Assembly (NCBI RefSeq): GCF_029774175.1
Contig: NZ_CP103834.1
Coordinates: 1,312,501-1,376,500 of the forward strand
Length of the DNA: 64,000 bases
Direction: 5' to 3'
From: Actinobacillus genomosp. 1
GTDB taxonomy: Bacteria > Pseudomonadota > Gammaproteobacteria > Enterobacterales > Pasteurellaceae
This document shows positions 55,827 through 63,729 of this stretch, piece after piece. Numbering within the stretch: position 1 is the stretch's first letter; every line of letters starts with the position of its first letter. The translations under genes were made by a program, and so were the position numbers. Under the pieces are notes generated by a model, which worked only from the letters and a program-made list of their open reading frames with translations, had not been told where the DNA came from and did not search any database.

Positions 55827-55856
55827 AGCGGTAAAACTTTGCAAAATCTAACCGCT
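55827..55856 (-). terminator. USS-type inverted pair after the DUF1330 gene
   Basis: AGCGGT (55827-55832) and ACCGCT (55851-55856) with weak extra pairing, 11 nt past the DUF1330 stop. Lower confidence because the larger hairpin lies just beyond. Confidence 0.45.
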
Positions 55857-55866
55857 TGTCAGCGAA

Positions 55867-56157
55867 TTAAGCAATACCATTTAATAGTACCGCACGCCCT
55901 AGTGTTGCATTCAAACGCATTGATTTGATTTTTTCGTATTCAGGGCTGGTGTACCAAGCTCGGGCGGCCGCCATATCAGGAAAGCGTAACACTACGGAAC
56001 CGTCAATTTCCGCACCCTCAAGGGCTTGACATTCACCGTTTGCCACCAAAATCTCGCCACCATACGGAGCCAGTGTCGGCACGCCTAGTTGTAAATACTC
56101 ATCGTAAGCGGTTTGATCTTTCATTTCGTCACGAATAAAAACCACATAGGCTGCCAT
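55867..56157 (-). CDS. DUF1330 family protein
   Basis: 96 residues, a dimeric alpha/beta (ferredoxin-like) fold typical of DUF1330: VVFIRDEMKDQTAYDEYLQLGVPTLAPYGGEILVANGECQALEGAEIDGSVVLRFPDMAAARAWYTSPEYEKIKSMRLNATLGRAVLLNGI. Function unknown; catabolic or detoxification linkages occur. It is the last gene of a leftward group (Old Yellow Enzyme, Ohr, DUF1330) with 11 nt to ohr. Confidence 0.92.
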   Translation of the reverse strand: MAAYVVFIRDEMKDQTAYDEYLQLGVPTLAPYGGEILVANGECQALEGAEIDGSVVLRFPDMAAARAWYTSPEYEKIKSMRLNATLGRAVLLNGIA

Positions 56158-56168
56158 TGTTAATTTCC

Positions 56169-56600
56169 TTATAGATCAAAGATTTGCATCACATTCACGT
56201 GTAAACGCACGTCCACGTTGCCACGGGTTGCATTTGAGTATGGGCAAGTTGCGTGGGCTTTTTCGATTAAGGTTTTCGCCTCTTCTACGCTTAAGCCTTC
56301 CACGGTAATGGTGATGTCGATCTCAAAGCCGAATGCACCGTCTGGTTTTTGACCGATACCCACGCCAACAGTCGTTGAGTGTTTAGTCGGTTTAATGCCT
56401 AGTGTTGGAGCAACGTGAATAATTGCATTGTCAAAGCACGCTGCGTAGCCCATTGCGAAAAGCTGTTCAGGGTTAGCACCTTCTTTGCCACTTTCGTTTT
56501 GGAAACCAACTAAATCTAAACCGAGTGAACCGTCATCTACTCGTGTATGTCCGTCACGACCGCCTGTTGCTGTTGCTGATGTTTGGTAAAAAATTTTCAT
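56169..56600 (-). CDS. ohr: Organic hydroperoxide resistance protein
   Basis: 143 residues, Ohr/OsmC fold: IFYQTSATATGGRDGHTRVDDGSLGLDL with the catalytic Arg in GGRDGH; peroxidatic Cys55 in GYAACFDNAI and resolving Cys119 in HATCPYSNATRGNVDV. Reduces organic hydroperoxides with lipoylated partners. No OhrR-type MarR gene is adjacent; the nearby divergent LysR is the likely controller (inference). 23 nt after the OYE gene. Confidence 0.95.
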   Translation of the reverse strand: MKIFYQTSATATGGRDGHTRVDDGSLGLDLVGFQNESGKEGANPEQLFAMGYAACFDNAIIHVAPTLGIKPTKHSTTVGVGIGQKPDGAFGFEIDITITVEGLSVEEAKTLIEKAHATCPYSNATRGNVDVRLHVNVMQIFDL

Positions 56601-56623
56601 TGTGTATTCCTTCTAAATAAAGA

Positions 56624-57751
56624 TTAAATATCTAATGGTTTCCAGTCTTGACCTTTCACAGGTGGCAACCACGCACCACCTTGTTGGCATAAGCCCCATA
56701 GAATGTCCGGCATTCCGTATTGGTCGGCACGAGTTGGATCAAGCTCGGTTGCGATTTCGCTATCACGGTTTTCTTTCAATAAAGTCGCAATGTTTGGATT
56801 GACCATTACCGCTTTACCTAAGCCGATAAATTCCGCCCAACCTGTTTGGAATGCCGCTCGGATTTGCTCACCTGAAAGTAAGCCTCCTACACCGATTAAT
56901 GGCAATTTGCCGTTAATGCGTTCGTGAATAAGTTGCATACGAGTGAGGTTGGTCTCTGCACCACGACGTGCTTTTTTGTCAAATTCGTGCAATGAAACGT
57001 GTAAGTATTGCAATGGTTTTTCCACTAACGCATCAATTAAAGCGAAAGTATCTGCCATTGTTAAGCCATTTTCGCCCGGTTCTTCTGGCGAGAAACGGTA
57101 ACCCACGATAAATTCAGGTTTTGCATATTTCTCTTTTAATGCAATAACTGAGTCCACAATCGCCAATGGGAAACGTAAGCGTTTTTCAAGGCTACCACCC
57201 CATTCATCTGTACGGCGGTTAAATTCGCCCGAGAAGAATTGTTGGATCAAATAGCCATTCGCGCCGTGAATTTCCACACCGTCAAAGCCTGCACGGATCG
57301 CTAATTCTGCCGCATTGGTATAGGCTTGAATTAACGCCACCACTTCGTCTGCAGTTGCTGCTTTTGCACCGCTTTCAGCGTGGTCTGAGGCACTAATCAG
57401 TGCTTGTCCGTCTGTTAAATTTGCTTGTGCATTCACGCCACCGTGATGAATTTGTAAAATTGCTTTGGTACCTTGCGCTTGCAACACTTTTGCCGTTTCA
57501 CGCAAGCTGTCTAAGTGGCTATCGTCAAGGGCTTCAGGTTGTCCTACAAAGGTTTTACCATTTTTCGCCACTAACGTAGCCGCTGTGATAAACATCCCCA
57601 TATCCACCGCACGGTTGCTAATAAAAGTACGTTCTTGCTCGCCTAATGTACCGTCTTTGTTTGAACCGAAGTGAGTCATTGGTGCAACCACCAAGCGGTT
57701 TTTAATTTCTACGCCATTGTTTAATGTATAAGTTTGAAAAAGTGAATTCAT
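56624..57751 (-). CDS. NADH:flavin oxidoreductase, Old Yellow Enzyme family (NemA-like)
   Basis: 375 residues, FMN TIM barrel. LFQTYTLNNGVEIKNRLVVAPMTHFGSNKDG is the FMN-binding start, then FVGQPEALDDSH, HHGGVNAQ, FDGVEIHGANGYLIQQFFSGEFNRRTDEWGGSLEKRLRFPLAIVDSVI (family His-Asn pair and loop), VGYRFSPEEPGENGLTMADT and LPLIGVGGLLSGEQIRAAF. Reduces activated alkenes, quinones or nitro compounds. It is a YqjM/LadB-type rather than PETN-reductase because of the short C-terminus. First of OYE-ohr-DUF1330. Confidence 0.92.
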   Translation of the reverse strand: MNSLFQTYTLNNGVEIKNRLVVAPMTHFGSNKDGTLGEQERTFISNRAVDMGMFITAATLVAKNGKTFVGQPEALDDSHLDSLRETAKVLQAQGTKAILQIHHGGVNAQANLTDGQALISASDHAESGAKAATADEVVALIQAYTNAAELAIRAGFDGVEIHGANGYLIQQFFSGEFNRRTDEWGGSLEKRLRFPLAIVDSVIALKEKYAKPEFIVGYRFSPEEPGENGLTMADTFALIDALVEKPLQYLHVSLHEFDKKARRGAETNLTRMQLIHERINGKLPLIGVGGLLSGEQIRAAFQTGWAEFIGLGKAVMVNPNIATLLKENRDSEIATELDPTRADQYGMPDILWGLCQQGGAWLPPVKGQDWKPLDI

Positions 57752-57867
57752 TATGTTCTCCTGTTAAGCATTATCCGTTAGAAGTGCGGTTATTTTAGGA
57801 GGGATTGAGTAGTGGGCGGTAGCTTATTTCTCTAAAACACTTGCCTAATTCTCCAAATGTTATGGCA

Positions 57868-58266
57868 TTAGTGAAGACATTTACTATAAGCGATAGGGGC
57901 AATCTTTTTTTCAAATTCAGCAAGTTCCATTGGTTCTTGGCTTTTGACTAAGCGGATATGATTACCTCGCCGCCAAAGCCACATTGAACAATCTTCAAAT
58001 TGAAATACCGTTAGGCAGAGATCGTACCAATCGTGGCGATATCTCAACAATTTCCCCCTATCGTAAAAATGCATCGCCAAATGTTGATACTGATTAACCG
58101 CTAAATTGTTTGTCGCAAAGCGAGTTTCTTCAACATAAAAAACGGTGTTGTCTAATTGGATGTTTTCCATCTTTTGTAGTTCACCTAAATGGAGTAAGCG
58201 GGGCGAATGGTTAAGCATTTTCCAAAAAATGCCTCCACATATTAGGCTAAAAATCAACAGTGCCAT
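57868..58266 (-). CDS. Unrecognised small protein with N-terminal membrane helix
   Basis: 132 residues. N-terminal helix (LLIFSLICGGIFWKML, residues 3-18) anchors or exports; the rest is a Trp/Tyr/His-rich soluble domain (FYDRGKLLRYRHDWYDLCLTVFQFEDCSMWLWRRGNHIRLVKSQEPM) with four Cys (C10, C90-ish, C97-ish, C130). I do not recognise the family. GGAG 7 nt before the ATG supports expression. It lies between the SDR and OYE genes; the 117-nt gap 57752-57867 separates it from the OYE gene. Confidence 0.6.
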   Translation of the reverse strand: MALLIFSLICGGIFWKMLNHSPRLLHLGELQKMENIQLDNTVFYVEETRFATNNLAVNQYQHLAMHFYDRGKLLRYRHDWYDLCLTVFQFEDCSMWLWRRGNHIRLVKSQEPMELAEFEKKIAPIAYSKCLH

Positions 58267-58309
58267 TATTTACTCCTATAACAAAAAAAGGGCGTCTCTG
58301 CCCTGTTTC

Positions 58310-58963
58310 TTAGTTCGCTACCGTAAATCTGCTAAATAAGTGGGCTTTTTGTTCCACGTCATCAGCGATTGCCACGGCTAAATCTGGTACTGAAATATCT
58401 GCTGGCGAGCCGTCACCGTTGAGCAATACATCATCTTTGCCTAGGCGATATTTGCCTGTTTTTTCAAACGAAAGCGGGTTTACCGCAAACATTGCCGCAG
58501 GCGATAAAAATGCCCAGTTAATATCACGGCGACCTTTTAATTCGGTAAGTAAATTACGCACCACATTTGCCGCTGGGAACACTTCAGGTGGGAAATTTGG
58601 TGTATCCACCAGCTGTAAATCAGGGGCGACATAAAGGCTACCTGCACCGCCAATCACCAATAAATACGGCACATTAGCCACTTTGGCTGCGTTCAAAATA
58701 GATGCTGAACCACGCTCGGTATCTTCGGCCAGATTTGGGTTTGTCCAACCGCCATTAAACGCACTCACCACCGCATCGAACCCTGCTAATTTTTCTGCAA
58801 AATCTTCTGCATTTACGTCCGCTTGCACGGCTTGAACGTTCTCTGCCTTAAACACCTTTTCAACATTGCGAGCAAAGCCCACCACCTCGTGTCCACGAGA
58901 AGCCAATTCTTGCACTGTTGCATTGCCCACTAAACCTGTTGCGCCAATTACTGCGATTTTCAT
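58310..58963 (-). CDS. NAD(P)-binding NmrA/YwnB-type oxidoreductase
   Basis: 217 residues. Rossmann GxxGxxG motif (IAVIGATGLVGNATVQELASRGHEVVGFARN), DAVVSAFNGGWTNPNL, NVPYLLVIGGAGSLYV and NWAFLSPAAMFA. Atypical extended SDR of the NmrA/YwnB/AzoB-like group; the catalytic Tyr-x3-Lys is not evident, so it may be a redox sensor or a quinone oxidoreductase. Divergent from the LysR gene at 59099 over a 135-bp region, which suggests the pair is a regulator and its target. Confidence 0.87.
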   Translation of the reverse strand: MKIAVIGATGLVGNATVQELASRGHEVVGFARNVEKVFKAENVQAVQADVNAEDFAEKLAGFDAVVSAFNGGWTNPNLAEDTERGSASILNAAKVANVPYLLVIGGAGSLYVAPDLQLVDTPNFPPEVFPAANVVRNLLTELKGRRDINWAFLSPAAMFAVNPLSFEKTGKYRLGKDDVLLNGDGSPADISVPDLAVAIADDVEQKAHLFSRFTVAN

Positions 58964-59098
58964 AACGTTTTCCTTCTGTTAAATTAAAAAATAATGACGT
59001 TGCCGTTTTGATATTGCACAGTATAACGAAACAAAAAATTGAATAAATGGCATTTTTTGAATAACATTGTTTCTTAATGAGCAACAATGGAAGAAAAA

Positions 59099-59983
59099 AT
59101 GGATAAACTTACTGCAATCAATGTTTTTCTATCGGTGGCTGAAACGGGCAGTTTTACCCAAACGGCTGAACGATTAAACATCTCTAAATCAATGATCAGC
59201 CGTTATATTGCCCTAATGGAAGACTGGCTCAACGCTCGTTTATTCCAACGCACCACACGCAAAGTGGTACTTACCGAGATTGGAGAGCAAGCGGTCGTTT
59301 TTTGCCGAAAAATTACCGAAAGTGCGGTGGAAATGGAACGAGAAATTTCCGCTCAAAAAGGCGAATTGCGAGGTGTGATTCGGGTGGCGAGTTCGGTTTC
59401 CTTCGGCAGTTTGCATTTAGCAAATAGCATTAACCGTTTTATCAAACAGCACCCTAAACTCAATGTGCAGTTACAACTAACGGATAATTTGGTTGATTTA
59501 ATTAGCGAGCGTATCGATCTTGCCATTCGGATCACCCATAACCCTGCCCCCCATTTGATTGCTCGAAAACTGGCGGATTGCCATTCATTGCTAGTGGCAA
59601 GCCCCGCCTATCTTGCGGAATACGGCACGCCAACCACACCCAACGACTTGTCGCAACATCATCAGCTTTGCCATAGCAGTATGAAAATGTGGCACTTAAC
59701 GCAAGGGGAACGCACCATCGAAATTGATTTGACAAGTAAATTTACCACCAATGACACCACTGCTTTGCTCAACAGTGTGCTTGCCGATAATGGCATTGCA
59801 ATGCTACCGAAATATATGTTAAGCGACCTACTGGCAAGCGGTAAAATTCTCAACGTCTTGCCTGAATGGACACTTCCCAAATACAGCCTTTACGCTTTGT
59901 ATCCAAGCCGAGAAAAATTACCGCTTGCGGTGCGACAAATCATTGATTTTTTAGTGGAAGAATTTGAACAGAAAGATTGGTAG
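59099..59983 (+). CDS. LysR-family regulator (paralogue B)
   Basis: 294 residues from the ATG at 59099, chosen because GGAAG lies just upstream and paralogue A starts MD.IT.AI. HTH: LTAINVFLSVAETGSFTQTAERLNISKSMISRYIALMEDWLNARLFQRTTRKVVLTEIG; effector domain ending PLAVRQIIDFLVEEFEQKDW. About half identical to LysR paralogue A at 48323, an evident duplication. Divergent from the NmrA-type gene, and probably the regulator of that gene and of OYE-ohr-DUF1330 downstream. Confidence 0.92.
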   Translation: MDKLTAINVFLSVAETGSFTQTAERLNISKSMISRYIALMEDWLNARLFQRTTRKVVLTEIGEQAVVFCRKITESAVEMEREISAQKGELRGVIRVASSVSFGSLHLANSINRFIKQHPKLNVQLQLTDNLVDLISERIDLAIRITHNPAPHLIARKLADCHSLLVASPAYLAEYGTPTTPNDLSQHHQLCHSSMKMWHLTQGERTIEIDLTSKFTTNDTTALLNSVLADNGIAMLPKYMLSDLLASGKILNVLPEWTLPKYSLYALYPSREKLPLAVRQIIDFLVEEFEQKDW

Positions 59984-60025
59984 GACATCAAAAAATGAAT
60001 ACGTGGGCATTTTAGCCCACGCAAG

Positions 60026-60421
60026 TTACCTATTTTTTAAGCCGTTTATGACCTTGCATTGTGAAATTTTATGGTTATTGCATCCTTGCAAGCCTTGTAG
60101 CTTTTGCTTGATTTGCTGTAATTGAGAGAGTTTTTCATCAATTTGCAAAATGTGGCTGGCGAGAAGCTCATCGACATTATGGCAATCTTGTTGCGGTTGC
60201 TGTTGTAAAGCCTGCATTTGTTTGATTTCTTCAAGCGAAAACCCTAATGCTCGGCAATTTCTGATGAAAATTAACTGTTCCATAATGGTTTGATTAAATT
60301 GGCGATAGCCGTTTTCTGCTCTTGGCGGGCAAATTAATGCGACTTTTTCGTAATGGCGAATCGTTTCAAGTGAAAGCCCCGTTTGTTTGCTCACTTCTTT
60401 TACCGTAAAAAAATCATTCAT
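60026..60421 (-). CDS. MerR-family metal-responsive regulator (CadR/PbrR/ZntR-like)
   Basis: 131 residues. MerR HTH (FFTVKEVSKQTGLSLETIRHYEKVALICPPRAENGYRQFNQTIMEQLIFIRNCRALGFSLEEIKQMQAL), then a dimerisation helix with Cys79 (DCHNVDELLASHILQIDEKLSQLQQIKQKLQGLQGCNNH), and further Cys near the end (SQCKVI). One Cys in the helix and two at the tail fit Cd/Pb/Zn sensors rather than CueR. It is divergent from the CDF-type gene over a MerR-style promoter. Confidence 0.9.
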   Translation of the reverse strand: MNDFFTVKEVSKQTGLSLETIRHYEKVALICPPRAENGYRQFNQTIMEQLIFIRNCRALGFSLEEIKQMQALQQQPQQDCHNVDELLASHILQIDEKLSQLQQIKQKLQGLQGCNNHKISQCKVINGLKNR

Positions 60422-60433
60422 CTTAATTCCCTC

Positions 60434-60464
60434 TTGACCCTGTGCTAAGAACAGGCTTTACAGT
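60434..60464 (+). promoter_or_regulatory. MerR-type promoter of the CDF gene
   Basis: TTGACC (60434-60439), 19-nt spacer, TACAGT (60459-60464). The spacer holds the dyad CCTGT-GCTAAGA-ACAGG (60439-60455). A 19-bp rather than 17-bp spacer with a centred dyad is the hallmark of MerR activators, which untwist such promoters. Confidence 0.85.
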
Positions 60465-60497
60465 ATAGCTCTATTTTCAATTAGAGAGGATTTTTTT

Positions 60498-61106
60498 ATG
60501 GCTTGCAATCATTGTGCTGTTGAGCAAACAATGCTTTCCAACACTTATCGGAAAATTTTATGGGTCGTATTTTCGATCAATGCAGTAATGTTTATAGTTG
60601 AAATTTTGGTCGGCTTGCGAGCAAATTCGGTGTCACTATTAGCGGATAGTTTGGATTTTTTAGGTGATAGTGCCAATTATCTGATTAGCCTTTTGGTTTT
60701 AGGTAAGTCTCTTTCCATAAGAGCAAAAGCCAGTCTTCTTAAAGGTATAACAATGGGATTGGTTGGCGTGTGGGTTTTCATTACAACCTTTTACCAATTT
60801 GCTGAAGGCTCACTTCCAAGTTATAACGATATGGGCGGAATGGGATTAGCGGCATTTATGGCAAATATGCTTGCCGCTTGGTTACTCTATCGCTTTCGTC
60901 AAGGCGACAGCAATATGATGAGCGTATGGCTATGCTCACGAAATGATGCGATTGGTAATTTAATCATTATCTTAGCCTCATTTTTTGTTTATCTTACTCA
61001 CTCAAATCTACCTGATCTTATCGTTGCTATTGTGATGGTTTATCTCTCACTTTCAGCGAGTTATGCGATTATTCGCCAAGCACTTAAAGAGTTAAAACAT
61101 CAATAG
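60498..61106 (+). CDS. Small cation transporter, CDF-like, metal-inducible
   Basis: 202 residues, five or six membrane helices. An N-terminal ACNHCAVEQ (CxxC) is followed by KILWVVFSINAVMFIVEILVGLRANSVSLLADSLDFLGDSANYLISLLVL, which carries the CDF helix-2 acidic metal site (ADSLDFLGDS) and later LCSRNDAIGNLIIILASFFVYL (helix-5 site, RNDAIGN in place of H-x3-D). It lacks the C-terminal cytosolic domain of full CDF proteins (about 300 residues). The MerR-type gene and promoter make a Zn/Cd/Pb/Co export role likely; the metal is not decided. Confidence 0.85.
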   Translation: MACNHCAVEQTMLSNTYRKILWVVFSINAVMFIVEILVGLRANSVSLLADSLDFLGDSANYLISLLVLGKSLSIRAKASLLKGITMGLVGVWVFITTFYQFAEGSLPSYNDMGGMGLAAFMANMLAAWLLYRFRQGDSNMMSVWLCSRNDAIGNLIIILASFFVYLTHSNLPDLIVAIVMVYLSLSASYAIIRQALKELKHQ

Positions 61107-61202
61107 CTTTGCCACAGGCGGTCAAAATCTGCAAATTTTTTGCGAATTTCGATCGCTTGTGTTTTGTAGGGTAGGCACTATTGCCCACCTTTTCTAGCAT
61201 TG

Positions 61203-62618
61203 TTATTTCGCTTCAAAAACGAGAATTGCCCCTTTGTTTTCGACTTCATTCACGGGTTGTAGCTGTTTGCCCATAATGTAGCCTGCACTATCGGTAGCAA
61301 CATAGATTTTCGAGCTATCAGGCGACACCAGTACCATTCGGTAGCGGTTGCTGGTGCGGAAGTGGGTTAGCACTTCGCCTTGAACCTGTTTGGCATCGCC
61401 ACTTAACGGTAATTGGTAGAGAATACCTGTTTTTACCCCTGTGATAAGCAAGGAATTTTGCAAATGCTTGATTTTGCCGTCTTTCGGATAATAAGCGATA
61501 CTGGTAGTCGCTACCGTTGGCCAGCAAATATAGTCGCCATTGCATTTTGGATCATTGAAATTGTAGCTGTTCGGCACAGTATAGAACGTTTTTAATGGCT
61601 CTTTGAAGTTGTCTAATTTCACGTCCGTTTCTTTTTGGAATTGTGCTTTCACGCCCTCTGGCACGGTCACTTCATCGTACATCGGGGCTTGGGTACAGTT
61701 GTTCACTTGAGAGTAATTCACATAACTATAAGCCTGATTGTCTTGGTAGCCAGCAATGTGCGGCCAGCCGTAATTGCCCCCTTTTTCGATGAGATTGACT
61801 TCATCGTCCACGCCCGGACCTTGATCCACGTTGAACAGTTGATCTCCTACCCAAACTAAGCCTTGCGGATTACGGAAACCATACGCCCAAACGTGGCTTT
61901 TCACACCATTGATCGTTGGGTTATCGTCAGGGATTGAACCGTCTAAATTCAAACGAAGAATTTTTCCACGATAATGGCTGAAGTTGCCTTGCTTGATTTC
62001 CTCAGCGGTTGGTAATTTCTGAGCGAGGTTTTCCTTACAGCTATTACCGTATTGGTTGAAACCGTTATCGCCAAAGGTTGCCAATAATTTGCCCGCTTGG
62101 TCGAACATCAAACGCCCGCCATTGTGGTCATCACCGCCTGTTAAATTATCTAGCACCACCGTTTCGTTACCGAGTGTTCCCGCTTTGGCATCATAGCTTA
62201 AACGCACGATACGCCCAGCGGTTGATTTACCGTCCGTTGGATTTTTGGCATAAGTGTAGTAGGCGTAAACATAGTTCTCGCCTTTGCCTTTCAAGAAGTT
62301 GGGGTGGAACGCCATTCCCAATACACCCTGATGAACGGGTTGAGCGAAGGCTTTGTCAAAGGTGTAAAGCACTTTTTTCTCGCCCGTTTTGGGATCAATG
62401 GTCGCAATGTTCTTGCCTTGACGCTCGGTGATCCAAATTTTGTCGTCAGCCCCCCAAACCATATCCCAAACGCCGTCTAAGCCGTCCATCAATACCGAAC
62501 TTTTGATTTCTTGTTCAAGGTTCGCCACCACAGGATTTGCCACGGCTTTCGTTTCAGCGTAAGCTGTTGTGCCAACTGCGACAGTTGCGATCATCATCGC
62601 CAGTAATGTTTTTTTCAT
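61203..62618 (-). CDS. Periplasmic PQQ-dependent aldose sugar dehydrogenase-like (YliI/GDH-B)
   Basis: 471 residues from the Met at 62618 (GGAG 5 nt upstream); the 14 codons before it lack support. Signal peptide KKTLLAMMIATVAVGTTAYA. A six-bladed beta-propeller of the glucose/sorbosone dehydrogenase (GSDH) type: GLDGVWDMVWGADDKIWITERQGKNIATIDP, HQGVLGMAFHPNF, NGGRLMFDQAGKLLATFGDNG (catalytic-His region HNGGRL), YGFRNPQGLVW, DQGPGVDDEVNLIEKGGNYGWP. E. coli YliI needs PQQ, which Pasteurellaceae are not known to make, so activity would depend on supplied cofactor. Downstream hairpin 61113-61160 is imperfect. Confidence 0.9.
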   Translation of the reverse strand: MKKTLLAMMIATVAVGTTAYAETKAVANPVVANLEQEIKSSVLMDGLDGVWDMVWGADDKIWITERQGKNIATIDPKTGEKKVLYTFDKAFAQPVHQGVLGMAFHPNFLKGKGENYVYAYYTYAKNPTDGKSTAGRIVRLSYDAKAGTLGNETVVLDNLTGGDDHNGGRLMFDQAGKLLATFGDNGFNQYGNSCKENLAQKLPTAEEIKQGNFSHYRGKILRLNLDGSIPDDNPTINGVKSHVWAYGFRNPQGLVWVGDQLFNVDQGPGVDDEVNLIEKGGNYGWPHIAGYQDNQAYSYVNYSQVNNCTQAPMYDEVTVPEGVKAQFQKETDVKLDNFKEPLKTFYTVPNSYNFNDPKCNGDYICWPTVATTSIAYYPKDGKIKHLQNSLLITGVKTGILYQLPLSGDAKQVQGEVLTHFRTSNRYRMVLVSPDSSKIYVATDSAGYIMGKQLQPVNEVENKGAILVFEAK

Positions 62619-62659
62619 CATTGCTCCAAAAGTTGGATAAAATTTCGCCATTCTAAGCA

Positions 62660-62703
62660 CAAGCGGTCAAATTCGCAAAATGATTTACAAATTTGACCGC
62701 TTG
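62660..62703. repeat. USS inverted pair between divergent genes
   Basis: CAAGCGGTCAAATT (62660-62673) and AATTTGACCGCTTG (62690-62703), 14-bp perfect arms, lying in the divergent region of the sugar dehydrogenase and AraC genes, upstream of both starts. Confidence 0.75.
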
Positions 62704-62816
62704 CAATCCCATTTTCGTACCGCTCCAAATATTCATTGAACGAGCGGTTATTTTTGTGGAAATTTCACGATTGTCGGTATATCATTTCGGTAAAAATTTT
62801 GCCTAATTCTCCAAAA

Positions 62817-63671
62817 ATGCAAATTATTGATAAATTATTACCGCTTGTGCCGAAAAACCAAATTTGGCAAACGCCGATTGACGGGTTTGTGATTCAGCAC
62901 GCCGATCGTCCTACACCGGTGGCAAACACAATTCTTGAACCTCGCATTTGTATTGTGTTGCAAGGCGAGAGAAAAATTTGTGTCGGTGATCAATGCACAT
63001 TATTTAGTAACAAATATTTTATGTTCTGTCCGGTAAACGTGCCGTTGTCGGTAGAAGTAGTGGAAGCAAGCCCTGAAAAGCCCTATCTGATGATGACGAT
63101 GAAAATCGATCTAAAAATGGTGACAAGTATAGTGCCACACATTCCAAAAAGTGTTGCAAAAAATCAGACGAAATCAACCGCTTTTTTGAAATGGCAATTA
63201 GAAGAAAATTTGCTGACTCAGTTTGAACACTTGATTGACTTGCTCAAAACGCCGGAAGATATAGATTTTCTTGCGCCGCTTATTCAACAACAAATTTATT
63301 ACGTCCTGTTAAAAAGTGATCAAGGGCAGAAATTACGAGAATTGGTACAAATAGGCAGCCACACAAATCGAATCGCTCAAACTGCATTGTGGATCGAGCA
63401 ACATTTGTCTGAACCGTTACGGGTAGATGATTTAGCGAAACAGGCGGGAATGTCGGTTTCAGGTTTTCATTTACATTTTAAAAAAATGACCAATATGTCG
63501 CCGTTACAATATCAAAAATCGCATCGTCTACTGACCGCACAAAAGCTTATTCAAACCAAGCAAAGCAATATCGCCAATATTGCTTTCCAAGTCGGCTACG
63601 AAAGCCCAAGTCAGTTTAGCCGAGAATATAAAAGACATTTTGGGGTAAGCCCGAAAGGGGATGCGAGCTAG
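62817..63671 (+). CDS. AraC-family regulator with AraC_N domain
   Basis: 284 residues from the ATG at 62817; the frame is open 27 codons further up but no ribosome binding site is seen and homology starts at MQIIDKLLPLV. N-terminal AraC_N cupin-like domain (FVIQHADRPTPVANTILEPRICIVLQGERKICVGDQ), C-terminal two-HTH domain (VDDLAKQAGMSVSGFHLHFKKMTNMSPLQYQKSHRLLTAQKLIQTKQSNIANIAFQVGYESPSQFSREYKRHFGVSPK). Divergent from the sugar dehydrogenase gene and a likely regulator of it (inference). Confidence 0.88.
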   Translation: MQIIDKLLPLVPKNQIWQTPIDGFVIQHADRPTPVANTILEPRICIVLQGERKICVGDQCTLFSNKYFMFCPVNVPLSVEVVEASPEKPYLMMTMKIDLKMVTSIVPHIPKSVAKNQTKSTAFLKWQLEENLLTQFEHLIDLLKTPEDIDFLAPLIQQQIYYVLLKSDQGQKLRELVQIGSHTNRIAQTALWIEQHLSEPLRVDDLAKQAGMSVSGFHLHFKKMTNMSPLQYQKSHRLLTAQKLIQTKQSNIANIAFQVGYESPSQFSREYKRHFGVSPKGDAS

Positions 63672-63729
63672 TATATTAGTGATAACAAGCGGTCTAATTT
63701 CCCTCATTTTTTGTAAATACGTTCGTCAA

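Noticed and set aside
62078..62431. 117-residue plus-strand frame opposite the sugar dehydrogenase
   Set aside because: Arg/Cys/His-rich antisense frame with no start signal; the minus-strand propeller is clear.
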